From the NCBI RefSeq assembly GCF_019204045.1, contig NZ_JAGSPC010000001.1:1240001-1304000 (forward strand): a stretch of 64,000 bases of DNA. Direction: 5' to 3'. The position numbers were made by a program, and so were the translations under genes. This DNA is from Erythrobacter crassostreae. GTDB lineage: Bacteria; Pseudomonadota; Alphaproteobacteria; Sphingomonadales; Sphingomonadaceae. Position 1 is the first letter of the stretch. The number at the start of each line of letters is the position of its first letter. This document shows positions 44,651 through 53,752 of the stretch, in pieces. Under the pieces are notes generated by a model, which saw only the letters and a list, made by a program, of their open reading frames with translations, searched no databases and had not been told where the DNA came from.

Positions 44651-46261
44651 CTAGTCGGCGGGTTTCCATCGTTCAAACGAAGGCGTTGGCAGATCTGCTG
44701 TCCGTACTTTTTCATAGGCCGCGCCCAGTTTCAGGACTGCGTGGTCATCCCACTTGGCGCCGAAGAAGCTAATGCCGACTGGCAGGCCTTCAACCGCGCC
44801 CATCGGCACGGTGAGATGCGGATAACCCGCAATCGCGGCGGGTGATCCAAAACCGATGGAACTGTTGAAATTGTCGCCCACCACCAGATCACTGACCCAT
44901 GCAGGGCCGCGTGTCGGGGCGACAAGAAAATCGACATTGTTATTGGCAAGCAGAACGTCGAGCGTTTCCTTGCCCGCAATCCTGACTGCATTTTCACGCG
45001 CTTTCTCATAAGCCTCGCGGTCAGTGGTCTGCTCTGCCACCAAAAATAAGCCCTGATCGAACCAACGCATCTCCGTTTCGGCATTGGCTTCGTTGAAGGC
45101 GATGAGATCCGCGAGGCTTCGCGGGGCTACATCTGAATCGGTTTCGTCACCAGTGCCGCCGATTGCCGGAATCGATTCCAGATAGGCGTTCATCCCTTCG
45201 CGCAGTTCGAACAGCAAAACGGTGAAGCTATCGGCGAACATCTGATTGTTCACTTCGAATTCTACATCGACCAGCACGGCGCCAGCACGTTCCAAATCTG
45301 CAAGCGACTGCGTAAAGATATCGCGCACGTCATCACGGTTGCCGATTTGATTGCGCATCACACCGATCCGCACACCCTCGAGAGAGAAATTGCTAAGACC
45401 GGACGCGTAGTTGGTCCGGTTCTGCGCGGTCAATGTGGCGCTATCCGCCGGGTCTTCACCGGCCATCGCCGTCAACAGCAAAGCCGCGTCAAATACGATT
45501 TTGGTCATTGGGCCAGCTGTGTCCTGCGTGCTCGAGATCGGCACGACGTGTGTCCGGCTGACGATCCCGACGCTGGGCTTGAAGCCGACCACTCCATTGA
45601 TCGAAGCGGGGCAGGTGATTGATCCGTTGGTTTCCGTACCAATCGCGCCCCAAGCAAAACCTGCCGCAACCGCTGCACCGCTTCCCGAAGATGAGCCGCA
45701 TGAATTGCGATCAATCGCGTGCGGGTTGCGGGTGAGACCGCCAACCGCGCTCCAGCCGCTGGTTGAATCGTTCGAACGGATATTGGCCCATTCCGACAGA
45801 TTGGTCTTGCCAAGAATAACGCCGCCATTGCGCCGGATATTGGCAATCAGCGGCGCGTCACGGCCTGTGCGGTTGTCTTTAAGCGACAGACTCCCCGCAG
45901 TGGTGGGCAGTTCGCGTGTTTCGATATTATCTTTCACAAGCACGGTGCGGCCGCGCAGCATGGTGCGCGTGCGCGAGGCATCCCGGGTCTCTTGATACCA
46001 GTTCGGATTCAGCGCGATGACCGCGTTCAATCCGTCCGGTCCGCCATCGCGTTTTTCGATGGCCTGAACCGCACTCAAAGCCAGAAACTCGGCTTCCGAT
46101 TGCGGACGGGGAGATTGCTCTACGCTAGGCGGAGTGATCGTACCTGGCGACATGGCGGGCGGCGTTTCCGGTGCCCTGTCTTGCGCATGGATCGGCATGG
46201 TGAAGGCAAGCGCGGTCAAGACGGCGCCAGAGGCGAGCAAGGCGGTTCTACGTGTAGTCAT
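44651..46261 (-). CDS. Secreted amidase
   Basis: A 536-residue amidase-signature enzyme with an N-terminal signal peptide (about 1-26) and Pro-rich linker, hence periplasmic or exported. The Ser-cisSer-Lys triad region is visible: VLVKDNIE with the catalytic Lys, then SCGSSSGSGAAVAAGF and the GTETNGSITCPASINGVVGF block with the nucleophile Ser. The substrate is not readable; it is convergent with the chemoreceptor gene. Confidence 0.9.
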   Translation of the reverse strand: MTTRRTALLASGAVLTALAFTMPIHAQDRAPETPPAMSPGTITPPSVEQSPRPQSEAEFLALSAVQAIEKRDGGPDGLNAVIALNPNWYQETRDASRTRTMLRGRTVLVKDNIETRELPTTAGSLSLKDNRTGRDAPLIANIRRNGGVILGKTNLSEWANIRSNDSTSGWSAVGGLTRNPHAIDRNSCGSSSGSGAAVAAGFAWGAIGTETNGSITCPASINGVVGFKPSVGIVSRTHVVPISSTQDTAGPMTKIVFDAALLLTAMAGEDPADSATLTAQNRTNYASGLSNFSLEGVRIGVMRNQIGNRDDVRDIFTQSLADLERAGAVLVDVEFEVNNQMFADSFTVLLFELREGMNAYLESIPAIGGTGDETDSDVAPRSLADLIAFNEANAETEMRWFDQGLFLVAEQTTDREAYEKARENAVRIAGKETLDVLLANNNVDFLVAPTRGPAWVSDLVVGDNFNSSIGFGSPAAIAGYPHLTVPMGAVEGLPVGISFFGAKWDDHAVLKLGAAYEKVRTADLPTPSFERWKPAD

Positions 46262-46427
46262 AGCTTGCTTGATTGCCGCCTTGCCGCGCGGCGCGCAAGG
46301 GGCGCGGTGAATTGGCTGGTAACCATTTGGAAGCCTTACGTCTCAATAATGGACGCACAGTTTCATGCGATTGAGCATGACGTAGCCCTGCGTAGGACAG
46401 GACGCTCCAGTTAACCCCTAACTCTGG

Positions 46428-47720
46428 ATGGTCATGCAGAATTCAACCCAAGTGCCGCTTGCACGCAAACACTATCATGACATTGATGGTGCGCGTTCCG
46501 TGTTGATGTTCCTTTCGGTCGCGCTGCATGCGGGCACAGTCTATGCGCCTGCGCGGCCATGGATCACAGGAAACACAGCGCGCGCTGATTTTTTCGACTG
46601 GTTGATTTTCGGATTTCACCTGTTTGTCACACCGACGTTTTTCTTTGTCGGCGGATTCTTTGCGGTGCTGCTTTTGACGCGCCGCGCTGCGGGCGATTTC
46701 ATTTCCAACCGTTTGCTTCGGACAGCCGTACCGCTCGTGGCAATCGCGCTGACGTTCAATATGATCGAACACTACTTGCGCTGGGTCGATAGCGGCGGGG
46801 CTGGTACATTTTTGAGCTGGATTGGCAGTCCCGCATTCATTGAAATTTGGGCGAATGGCACATGGCAACTGCATTTGTGGTTCCTGGTGAGCCTGCTCCC
46901 CATGTTCCTGCTCGCAGTCGTGATCCACTCGATATTGCCCAAGGAATCGCGCCTGCGCAGTCTTGCTGTTGAGTTCTCCGACAGGCTCGCGGGCCGGATA
47001 TCAGGCAGCGCGGCTTTTGCGGTCGCTTTGCTGATCTTTGCTCTCGTCAATACCGCAAATTACTCGGCGGCGGCTTTGGTCCCGGGCTCTTATGATCTCA
47101 TCTTCCCAGGCTTCCAAAGCTGGTACAAGTTAGTGTCCGAATTCCCGTTCTTCGTCATCGGCGTCATGGCGGCATTGTCGCCTCGACTTCTGAGCTCTTT
47201 GTTCGAGTGGCGCTGGTGGATGCCATATGCGGCGGCGGCTGCACTGTTCTTCCAGCCTTATCCCAATGCTGAACAGAGCTTTGAAATTGGCATCTCCATG
47301 CTGTTCCTCAATCAGCTCGCGATCTGGACGATTGTCCTGTTCATCCTTCAGTTCTTTCACCGCTTTTTCAGCGAAGGTGGTGCTCGTACGCGGTGGCTCG
47401 CCGATTGTGCGCTGTCTATGTACCTGTTCCATCACTGTTTTGTGTACATCTACGGACAAATGCTCACCGGTGTCGACTGGCATATCGCTATTGAATTCAC
47501 GGTGCTGACGGTGGCTGCGGCGGGTACGGTGATTGCAATTCACGAGGGACTGGTGCGCCGTTTCGCGATCGTTCGACTGCTTTTCAACGGTAAAACCGAC
47601 ATCGAAGCCGTGAAGAAGCAGCCTGGCCTATTCGCGGCTTTCACAAAGGGTGGCAGTCGCAAAAAGGCGGCAACCCAATCCGGTGCCGTTGGCTCCGGCG
47701 GTTCGCTTTCCCCCAGATGA
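46428..47720 (+). CDS. Acyltransferase family 3 membrane protein (OpgC-like)
   Basis: A 430-residue protein with about ten membrane spans. The N-terminal KHYHDIDGARSVLMFLSVAL HA block, followed by PTFFFVGGFFAVLLL, and the general plan match Acyl_transf_3 proteins, of which OpgC/MdoC succinylates periplasmic glucans. Acceptor unknown. A Lys/Gly/Ser-rich tail ends the protein. ATGs at 46428 and 46434 both lack a clear ribosome site. Confidence 0.85.
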   Translation: MVMQNSTQVPLARKHYHDIDGARSVLMFLSVALHAGTVYAPARPWITGNTARADFFDWLIFGFHLFVTPTFFFVGGFFAVLLLTRRAAGDFISNRLLRTAVPLVAIALTFNMIEHYLRWVDSGGAGTFLSWIGSPAFIEIWANGTWQLHLWFLVSLLPMFLLAVVIHSILPKESRLRSLAVEFSDRLAGRISGSAAFAVALLIFALVNTANYSAAALVPGSYDLIFPGFQSWYKLVSEFPFFVIGVMAALSPRLLSSLFEWRWWMPYAAAAALFFQPYPNAEQSFEIGISMLFLNQLAIWTIVLFILQFFHRFFSEGGARTRWLADCALSMYLFHHCFVYIYGQMLTGVDWHIAIEFTVLTVAAAGTVIAIHEGLVRRFAIVRLLFNGKTDIEAVKKQPGLFAAFTKGGSRKKAATQSGAVGSGGSLSPR

Positions 47721-47743
47721 TTGGCATCTGAAAGGTTAAAGCC

Positions 47744-47772
47744 CTTGAATCCCAAGCGGCCTGACCCGACAT
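47744..47772 (+). promoter_or_regulatory. Candidate sigma-32 (RpoH) promoter of clpP
   Basis: CTTGAA (47744-47749), 15 bases, then CCCGACAT (47765-47772) fits the heat-shock consensus CTTGAA-N13-17-CCCCATNT, 31 bases before the clpP ATG. RpoH is encoded in this window at 57.2-58.1 kb. Confidence 0.55.
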
Positions 47773-47803
47773 TGCTGGTCCGATATTCAAAAGGGTTTTC
47801 TAT

Positions 47804-48508
47804 ATGATCGATTTGTTCGGCAATTCCGGCGAGACTCACGGCTCACAAGGCCAATTCACGCGCGACCCTCTGACTGGCGCCATGGTGCCGGTGGTGGTCG
47901 AGCAGACCAGCCGGGGCGAACGCAGCTTCGATATCTTCTCGCGCCTCCTGCGCGAACGCATCGTTTTTGTGACCGGCCAGGTCGAAGACGGCATGGCTTC
48001 GATCATCACGGCGCAGCTTTTGTTCCTTGAAAGCGAAAATCCTTCCAAGCCGATTAGCATGTACATCAATTCGCCCGGCGGCGTTGTGACCGCCGGCATG
48101 GCGATCCATGATACGATGCAATACATCAAACCGCGCGTTTCGACCGTGTGTATGGGACAGGCAGCATCCATGGGCAGCTTCCTGCTTGCAGCCGGTGAGC
48201 CCGGTATGCGCGTTGCTTTGCCGAATGCCCGCATCATGATCCATCAGCCTTCTGGCGGTGCGCGCGGCATGGCGTCGGACATTGAGATACAAGCCAAAGA
48301 AATCCTGCGGATCAAGAAACGCATGAACGATCTGTATGTGAAATACACCGGCCAGAAACTGGACGTGATCGAGAAATCGATGGACCGTGATACCTTCCTC
48401 GAAGCGGATGAAGCCAAGAAATTTGGCATTGTCGACAAAGTGTTCGAGACTCGCCCCGAGAATGAAGAAGGCGACGAGAAAGACGGTTCTGGCGGCGCGC
48501 CCGAGTAA
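47804..48508 (+). CDS. clpP: ATP-dependent Clp protease proteolytic subunit
   Basis: A 234-residue ClpP with the serine-protease triad: Ser in [11 protein letters not shown], His in [10 protein letters not shown], and the downstream Asp in the [17 protein letters not shown] block. It forms tetradecameric chambers and works with ClpX, the next gene. The C-terminal acidic tail after [10 protein letters not shown] is somewhat longer than usual. A heat-shock promoter candidate lies immediately upstream. Confidence 0.97.
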   Translation: MIDLFGNSGETHGSQGQFTRDPLTGAMVPVVVEQTSRGERSFDIFSRLLRERIVFVTGQVEDGMASIITAQLLFLESENPSKPISMYINSPGGVVTAGMAIHDTMQYIKPRVSTVCMGQAASMGSFLLAAGEPGMRVALPNARIMIHQPSGGARGMASDIEIQAKEILRIKKRMNDLYVKYTGQKLDVIEKSMDRDTFLEADEAKKFGIVDKVFETRPENEEGDEKDGSGGAPE

Positions 48509-48674
48509 GGCTGTGACCGTTTGATCCGGGTTCGCCCCGCAGCGGGACAGGCCTCGTATCAGATTGATAATTCGGCCACATGGGTGCGCAAATCACGTCC
48601 CATGCGGACCGAAAAACCGTGCGAATGAGTTGATTCATTCGGCATGACAGATAAAGTTGCCGAATCTCGCCGGG

Positions 48675-48690
48675 TTCACAGGCCTGTGAA
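48675..48690. repeat. 16-base perfect palindrome before clpX
   Basis: ttcacaggcctgtgaa reads the same on both strands and, with flanking ggtt/aacc and ctcg/gag, can form an imperfect larger hairpin. It ends 24 bases before the clpX ATG, so it lies in or near the clpX leader. It may be an operator or an RNA structure. Confidence 0.45.
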
Positions 48691-48714
48691 ACCGAGAGAT
48701 TCGAGGATTACAGG

Positions 48715-49992
48715 ATGACGAAATTGAGCGGATCTGACAGCAAAAGCACACTCTACTGCAGTTTCTGCGGTAAGTCGCAGCATGAAGTGCGCAAGCTAAT
48801 CGCAGGGCCTACAGTATTCATCTGCGATGAGTGTGTTGAGCTGTGCAATGACATTATCCGCGAAGAGACGAAGGCCGGTATCGCGGGTAAGAAAGAGGGC
48901 GAAGTTCCTTCTCCGCGCGAAATTTTCGAAACACTCAACGATTACGTGATCGGTCAGAACAGCGCGAAACGGAACCTCGCGGTTGCCGTGCACAACCATT
49001 ACAAACGGCTCAAACATTCTGGCAAGTCCGGAGGCGATGTTGAGCTTGCGAAATCGAACATTCTGCTAGTTGGCCCAACCGGCACGGGTAAAACACTGCT
49101 CGCGCAGACATTGGCGCGCACCTTCGATGTACCGTTCACAATGGCCGACGCCACCACCCTGACCGAAGCCGGCTATGTCGGTGAAGACGTTGAGAATATC
49201 ATTCTGAAATTGCTGCAATCGTCCGATTACAACGTCGAAAAAGCGCAGCACGGCATCGTCTATATCGACGAGATCGATAAGATTACCCGTAAGGCGGAAA
49301 ACCCATCCATCACGCGCGACGTGTCGGGTGAGGGCGTTCAGCAGGCTCTACTGAAACTGATGGAAGGCACCACTGCCTCTGTTCCGCCGCAGGGCGGCCG
49401 CAAGCATCCTCAGCAGGAATTCCTGCAAGTCGATACGACGAACATCCTGTTCATCTGTGGCGGCGCGTTTGCAGGCCTTGATAAGATTATCGCCGATCGC
49501 CTTCAGAAACGCTCAATCGGTTTTGGTGCGCATGTTGCCGATCCGGACAAGCGCAAAGTTGGCGAATTGCTCGAAAAGAGTGAGCCGGAAGATCTGCTGA
49601 AATTCGGCCTTATTCCAGAATTCGTTGGCCGTCTGCCAGTGATCGCAACCCTGCATGACCTCGATGTCGATGCGCTGGTCACGATCCTGCAAGAGCCAAA
49701 GAACGCTCTGGTGAAGCAGTATGGCAAGCTGTTCGAACTGGAAGATGTCGCACTGACCTTCACCGACGAAGCATTGGTCGCCATCGCCGAGCGCGCAATC
49801 CTGCGCAAAACCGGCGCTCGCGGTCTTCGCTCTATCGTCGAAGGGATCCTGCTCGATACGATGTTCGACCTGCCTGATATGGACGATGTGTCCGAAATCG
49901 TGATCGATGAAGATGTGGTGTCGGGCAAGAAAGACCCGATCCGCGTCGTCTCGAACGATGATGATAAGGGCGAGAAAGAAGAGGCAGCCTAG
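48715..49992 (+). CDS. clpX: ATP-dependent Clp protease ATP-binding subunit ClpX
   Basis: A 425-residue AAA+ unfoldase. The N-terminal zinc-binding domain has [18 protein letters not shown] and CDECVELC. The Walker A motif is [15 protein letters not shown] and Walker B is [10 protein letters not shown]. The pore loop [11 protein letters not shown] and the C-terminal [19 protein letters not shown] are normal. It recognises and unfolds substrates for ClpP. It follows clpP after 206 bases holding a palindrome, so it may also have its own promoter. In alphaproteobacteria ClpXP degrades cell-cycle regulators such as CtrA. Confidence 0.98.
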   Translation: MTKLSGSDSKSTLYCSFCGKSQHEVRKLIAGPTVFICDECVELCNDIIREETKAGIAGKKEGEVPSPREIFETLNDYVIGQNSAKRNLAVAVHNHYKRLKHSGKSGGDVELAKSNILLVGPTGTGKTLLAQTLARTFDVPFTMADATTLTEAGYVGEDVENIILKLLQSSDYNVEKAQHGIVYIDEIDKITRKAENPSITRDVSGEGVQQALLKLMEGTTASVPPQGGRKHPQQEFLQVDTTNILFICGGAFAGLDKIIADRLQKRSIGFGAHVADPDKRKVGELLEKSEPEDLLKFGLIPEFVGRLPVIATLHDLDVDALVTILQEPKNALVKQYGKLFELEDVALTFTDEALVAIAERAILRKTGARGLRSIVEGILLDTMFDLPDMDDVSEIVIDEDVVSGKKDPIRVVSNDDDKGEKEEAA

Positions 49993-50037
49993 TTTTCTCT
50001 ATCTATTCACGATAGTTAGATCGTGATCGGAGAGAAA

Positions 50038-50583
50038 ATGGCTAACAAATTTCTTGTATTTGGGATACCCGCAATTGTTATTGCGGCTGTTGTTGGCTGG
50101 TACTTTGCATCACCCGGACTCGCGATGATGCAGTTGAGAGATGCTGCTCAATCCGGTGACGAGGTGCAACTTGAGGAAAGCATCGACTTCCCTAGGCTGC
50201 GTGACGGTTTGAAGGCCGATCTTAAAGCGCGGATGGCTGCAGAGGTTGTCACTTCTGATAATGTCGGGATGGAGGCACTTGGGTCAGCGCTTGGCTTGGC
50301 GATGATTGATCCTATCATCGATGGTTTTGTAACGCCTGAAACCATGGCGGCTCTTGTGCGCAAAGGTCGGCTGGAAAGCCCTGATCAGAAGAGCCAATCG
50401 GAACAGCCGGAAGCGCAAGAGGCCGAATGGGCGATTGAGCGCGAGGGAATCTCGCGATTTTCCGCGCAGCCCGACAGCCCAGATGGTGAAGAAATGCCCA
50501 AGTTGATTTTCGAGCGCGATGGCTTGGGCTGGAAACTCGTCGAATTGGACCTTCCCGAAGGCACATTGGACCGCGGTAATTGA
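50038..50583 (+). CDS. DUF2939-like protein
   Basis: A 181-residue protein with one N-terminal membrane span (about residues 4-25; IPAIVIAAVVGWYFASPG) and a soluble domain with LRDAAQSGDEVQLEESIDFP, the block I associate with DUF2939. Function unknown. The ATG at 50038 is preceded by GGAGAG; an upstream ATG at 50023 is less likely. It lies 45 bases after clpX and ends at a bidirectional hairpin. Confidence 0.8.
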   Translation: MANKFLVFGIPAIVIAAVVGWYFASPGLAMMQLRDAAQSGDEVQLEESIDFPRLRDGLKADLKARMAAEVVTSDNVGMEALGSALGLAMIDPIIDGFVTPETMAALVRKGRLESPDQKSQSEQPEAQEAEWAIEREGISRFSAQPDSPDGEEMPKLIFERDGLGWKLVELDLPEGTLDRGN

Positions 50584-50600
50584 CACCCTGAAAGCAAAAG

Positions 50601-50636
50601 AAAACCCCGTCTGGCCGGGGGAATGGCCAGACGGGG
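50601..50636 (-). terminator. Rho-independent terminator of the fasciclin gene
   Basis: A perfect 12-base stem, ccccgtctggcc (50605-50616) with ggccagacgggg (50625-50636). In the minus direction it is followed by a T-rich run (ttttcttttgc), so it serves the minus-strand fasciclin gene; it also faces the plus-strand DUF2939-like gene. Confidence 0.85.
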
Positions 50637-50698
50637 TCGTGAAATGCGTCGCCCCGATGGGAGGGGGAACGATGGAGCGACGCGGTGGGGTGTAAGGT

Positions 50699-51262
50699 TT
50701 AACCGGGTAGGAACACTCCGTCGGTCACGTGGATTACGCCGTTTGATGTCATGACATCGGTTGTTGTGACGGCAGTTGCGCGGCCAGCCGCATCGGTGAT
50801 CACAACTGTGTCACCCGACAGGCGCGCGGTCAGTTTGCCGCCGGAAATGGTGTCAATCGAGGCGCTGCCACCGTGCTTTTTGATCAGCGCGACCAGATCA
50901 CCTGCGGTCACACGGCCAGCGACAGCGTGATAGGTGAGGATATTGGTCAGCGTGCCCTTGTTCTCAGGCTTCACCAATGTCGCGACGGTTCCGTCCGGCA
51001 GCTTTGCAAAGGCAGTGTCGGTCGGTGCGAAGACTGTGAACGGGCCGGGGCTCGACAATGTTTCGCCAAGGCCAGCTGCGGTCACAGCAGCGACGAGTGT
51101 GTTGTGAACGCCAGTGCTTTGGGCGGTTTCAACAATGTTTGGCGCTGCCTTTTTGGCGTGGTCATGTGCGGCTACCGGAGCGGTCGCTACAGCGGCCATT
51201 CCAGTGGTTGCAGCGAGTGCAGCGAAAGCTGCGGCTTTAAGTGTTTTCGGGGTTACAGGCAT
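50699..51262 (-). CDS. Secreted fasciclin (FAS1) domain protein
   Basis: A 187-residue protein with a signal peptide (about 1-33) and a single FAS1 domain: NIVETAQSTGVHNTLVAAV, FTVFAPTDTAFAKLP, LTYHAVAGRVTAGDL and the end VIHVTDGVFLPG. FAS1 domains mediate adhesion. The ATG at 51262 has a good AAGGAG site; upstream in-frame ATGs are rejected. It lies downstream of the ECF sigma/anti-sigma pair, as with MPB70-type proteins of the mycobacterial SigK regulon, and may be a target of that sigma factor. Confidence 0.92.
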   Translation of the reverse strand: MPVTPKTLKAAAFAALAATTGMAAVATAPVAAHDHAKKAAPNIVETAQSTGVHNTLVAAVTAAGLGETLSSPGPFTVFAPTDTAFAKLPDGTVATLVKPENKGTLTNILTYHAVAGRVTAGDLVALIKKHGGSASIDTISGGKLTARLSGDTVVITDAAGRATAVTTTDVMTSNGVIHVTDGVFLPG

Positions 51263-51415
51263 TGGTTTCTCCTTTGTCTGCAAGCCCTCCCGGATCTTGC
51301 ATATGGAGCTACGCATGCCCGGATCAAGCGGATGCGAAAAAATCACAACTAATTGAAATTTTTGATGAACTGAATGATTCTAGCGATGAAATGCGCGTAT
51401 GCGCTGCGTCCCAAA

Positions 51416-52195
51416 TCAGACTTGAGAGAACGCGCCCTCGGCCACAACAGGGCCTGCATCGACACCTTCGGGTTTCCCGCCGATTGGTTCGCGTGTGAGC
51501 ACCAATTGGACACCGTCATCGAGGTTCTGCGCTATCGTCTCTGGCAGCTCCATCGAGAGCACCTTACCTGGTTCAACAACGCCCAATGATTGCAGATCGC
51601 CGCCATCGGCAGGCACCAGCCAAAGCTCGTGATCGTGCACTCCGTCGGCAGTCAGGCCGATCGCCCCGATCAACATTTTTTCGCTGTCAGGGATATACGT
51701 CACATCAAGCCGTAGGCCTGTGTCACCAATTGGCACTTGCGCGACCAGCGGGTCGGCAGTTGCGATTTGCGTTGGTGGGACTTGGCCGGGTGCTTGCGTT
51801 GCATCTGGGCCAAACGCGGCAAAAGCCAGCGCGACTGCGGCAGCGGCGGATGTCAGTCCAGCGGTCCATTGCCAGCGGCGCACGCGCGCTTGCAGGTCAA
51901 CGACGTTGGAAGACGCTCCGGCATCTTCGTCCGATTGATCGGCTTGCTGAACCGCAACGCTGGCGGCGATTTGCGGCCACAGATCAGCGCGCGGTTCCAT
52001 CGGTGCAATCTCGTCCAACAAAGGTGCGCAGCGCTCTTCCCACAGCGCAACCTCTGCGGCGAAGGCCGGATCATTCGCTACGCGGCCTCGCGCGGTCATC
52101 AGCTCTTGGCCATCAAGCAAGCCGAATGTGTACTCGATTGCGATCATGGCATCATCGCGTTCTATGCCATCAGTCATTTCGTTTTTATCGCTCAT
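51416..52195 (-). CDS. Anti-sigma factor (RskA/anti-sigma-K type)
   Basis: A 259-residue membrane protein. The N-terminal cytoplasmic part (EYTFGLLDGQELMTARGRVA) resembles the anti-sigma helix, without a zinc HxxxCxxC motif. One membrane span lies at about residues 118-136 (TAGLTSAAAAVALAFAAFG), followed by a periplasmic RskA-type domain (WLVPADGGDLQSLGVVEPG). Its ATG overlaps the sigma stop (ATGA, 52192-52195), so the pair is made together. It would hold the sigma factor inactive at the membrane until an envelope signal. Confidence 0.88.
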   Translation of the reverse strand: MSDKNEMTDGIERDDAMIAIEYTFGLLDGQELMTARGRVANDPAFAAEVALWEERCAPLLDEIAPMEPRADLWPQIAASVAVQQADQSDEDAGASSNVVDLQARVRRWQWTAGLTSAAAAVALAFAAFGPDATQAPGQVPPTQIATADPLVAQVPIGDTGLRLDVTYIPDSEKMLIGAIGLTADGVHDHELWLVPADGGDLQSLGVVEPGKVLSMELPETIAQNLDDGVQLVLTREPIGGKPEGVDAGPVVAEGAFSQV

Positions 52196-52773
52196 TCGCC
52201 CGTCTCCAGGCAAGTGCGCAGCTTCATCATGCCGCGGCGGATCCAGCTTTTCATTGTGCCGAGGGGCACGTCGGCGTCTTCTGCCAATTCGGCGTAGGTG
52301 CTGCCATCAAAGAATGCGGAGCGGATATTGGTGCGCGCGGGTTCCTCCAGCGCCTCAAGACAGGTGTGAACACGCGCTGCACGTTCTCCGTCGATCATCA
52401 ATTGATCGGCGAGAGGGGCGGCGTCTGGCAAGGGAACTGCCTCTTCGACTGGCACAGCACCGCCGCGCACTTTGCCAGTGCGCAGCCGGTCAATTGCGCG
52501 GTTGCGCGCAAAGGTCGCCAGCCACGAAATCGGGCTCGCTCGGTCCGGGTCGTAGCGGTCAGCCCGCTGCCATAAGTTCACATATACGTCTTGCAACGCG
52601 TCTTCTGCCTCTTTCGTGTCTCCCAAGATACGGAAGCAAATCCCGTAAAGTTTCACGCGGGTGGCAGAGTATATCTGTTCAAGCGCCGTGCTGTCGCCTT
52701 CGGCCAGACGTACCATCGCATCGCGCAGAGCCTCGCGTGCTTCTGTACTGGCCGGTGTCGGAGCGCCAACCAT
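52192..52773 (-). CDS. ECF RNA polymerase sigma factor
   Basis: A 193-residue extracytoplasmic-function sigma factor. Region 2 reads YGICFRILGDTKEAEDALQD then VYVNLWQRADRYDPDRASPI, and region 4 reads TYAELAEDADVPLGTMKSWI. Closest in style to the SigK group, as its partner is RskA-like. ATG 52773 shares a base with the transporter stop (TGATG), favouring this start over one six codons upstream. Targets probably include the fasciclin gene. Confidence 0.92.
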   Translation of the reverse strand: MVGAPTPASTEAREALRDAMVRLAEGDSTALEQIYSATRVKLYGICFRILGDTKEAEDALQDVYVNLWQRADRYDPDRASPISWLATFARNRAIDRLRTGKVRGGAVPVEEAVPLPDAAPLADQLMIDGERAARVHTCLEALEEPARTNIRSAFFDGSTYAELAEDADVPLGTMKSWIRRGMMKLRTCLETGE

Positions 52774-53747
52774 CAGCAATCCGTCTCGCAATCGGTGCCG
52801 CGTTCGATCTGAATCGTGGCATGGCCGATGCCAAACCTGTCTTCGAGACTGTGAGCGATCTGGTGAAGGAATTCGTCAGTGCACGGCGCTCCAGGCATCA
52901 CAAGATGCGCGGTCAGAGCAGTCTCCGACGTCGACATTGGCCAAATATGCAGATCGTGCACAGCTTCCACCCCTTCAAGACCTGCCAGATGGCCGCGCAC
53001 TTCGCCTACGTCAATCCTTGCAGGAACTGCAAGTAGCCCAAGCTTCAGACTATCTTTGGCCAAGCCCCACGTGCCCCAAGCGATCATGGCGACGATTGCA
53101 AAGCTCACAAGCGGATCAATCCACCAGAATCCGGTGAACAGGATGGCGATCCCTGCGATTACAACACCGGCAGAAACCAGCGCGTCTGCTGCCATATGCA
53201 GGTAAGCGCCTTTGATGTTCAAATCTTCTTGTCCGCGCATGAAGAGGAATGCTGTGAAGGCGTTGATCCCTATACCGATCCCGGCGACGATGATCATCAC
53301 CATCCCTTGCGGTTCCTGCGGCTCCATAATCCGATGGAACGTTTCGAACAGGATCGCTCCGATTGCGACCGCGAGTAGCAGTGCGTTTCCGATGGCTGCG
53401 AGGATGGTCGAGCTTTTGAAGCCGTAAGTGTACCGTTCCGAAGGCGGGCGTTTGGCGGCAATACTTGCGCCCCAAGCCAGCATTAGCGCCAGAACGTCCG
53501 ACAGATTGTGTCCCGCATCTGCGACTAGCGCCATCGAGTTGTAGAGAAACCCAAAGACCGCCTCTATCACAACAAAAACGGTGTTCAGCGCGATCCCGAT
53601 CAGGAACGCATTGCCAAAATCGGCAGGTGCATGATGGTGCCCATGATGATCGTGCAGGCCGTGACAATCCGTATCACCGTTGCCGCGCCCCGGCGCATGG
53701 TCATGACCATGCTCGTGCCCATTTTTGTGTGAATGTGCGTGCCCCAT
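52773..53747 (-). CDS. Cation diffusion facilitator metal transporter
   Basis: A 324-residue CDF exporter (Zn2+, Co2+ or similar, by proton exchange). The N-terminus is histidine-rich (HAHSHKNGHEHGHDH and HGLHDHHGHHH). Six membrane spans follow with the metal-site motifs DAGHNLSDVLAL (TM2) and HMAADALVSAGVV (TM5), and then a cytoplasmic C-terminal domain with HDLHIWPMS. Start at ATG 53747; a TTG at 53756 is less likely. It lies between mtgA and the sigma gene with overlaps or gaps of a few bases. Confidence 0.92.
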   Translation of the reverse strand: MGHAHSHKNGHEHGHDHAPGRGNGDTDCHGLHDHHGHHHAPADFGNAFLIGIALNTVFVVIEAVFGFLYNSMALVADAGHNLSDVLALMLAWGASIAAKRPPSERYTYGFKSSTILAAIGNALLLAVAIGAILFETFHRIMEPQEPQGMVMIIVAGIGIGINAFTAFLFMRGQEDLNIKGAYLHMAADALVSAGVVIAGIAILFTGFWWIDPLVSFAIVAMIAWGTWGLAKDSLKLGLLAVPARIDVGEVRGHLAGLEGVEAVHDLHIWPMSTSETALTAHLVMPGAPCTDEFLHQIAHSLEDRFGIGHATIQIERGTDCETDC

Positions 53748-53752
53748 CGCGA

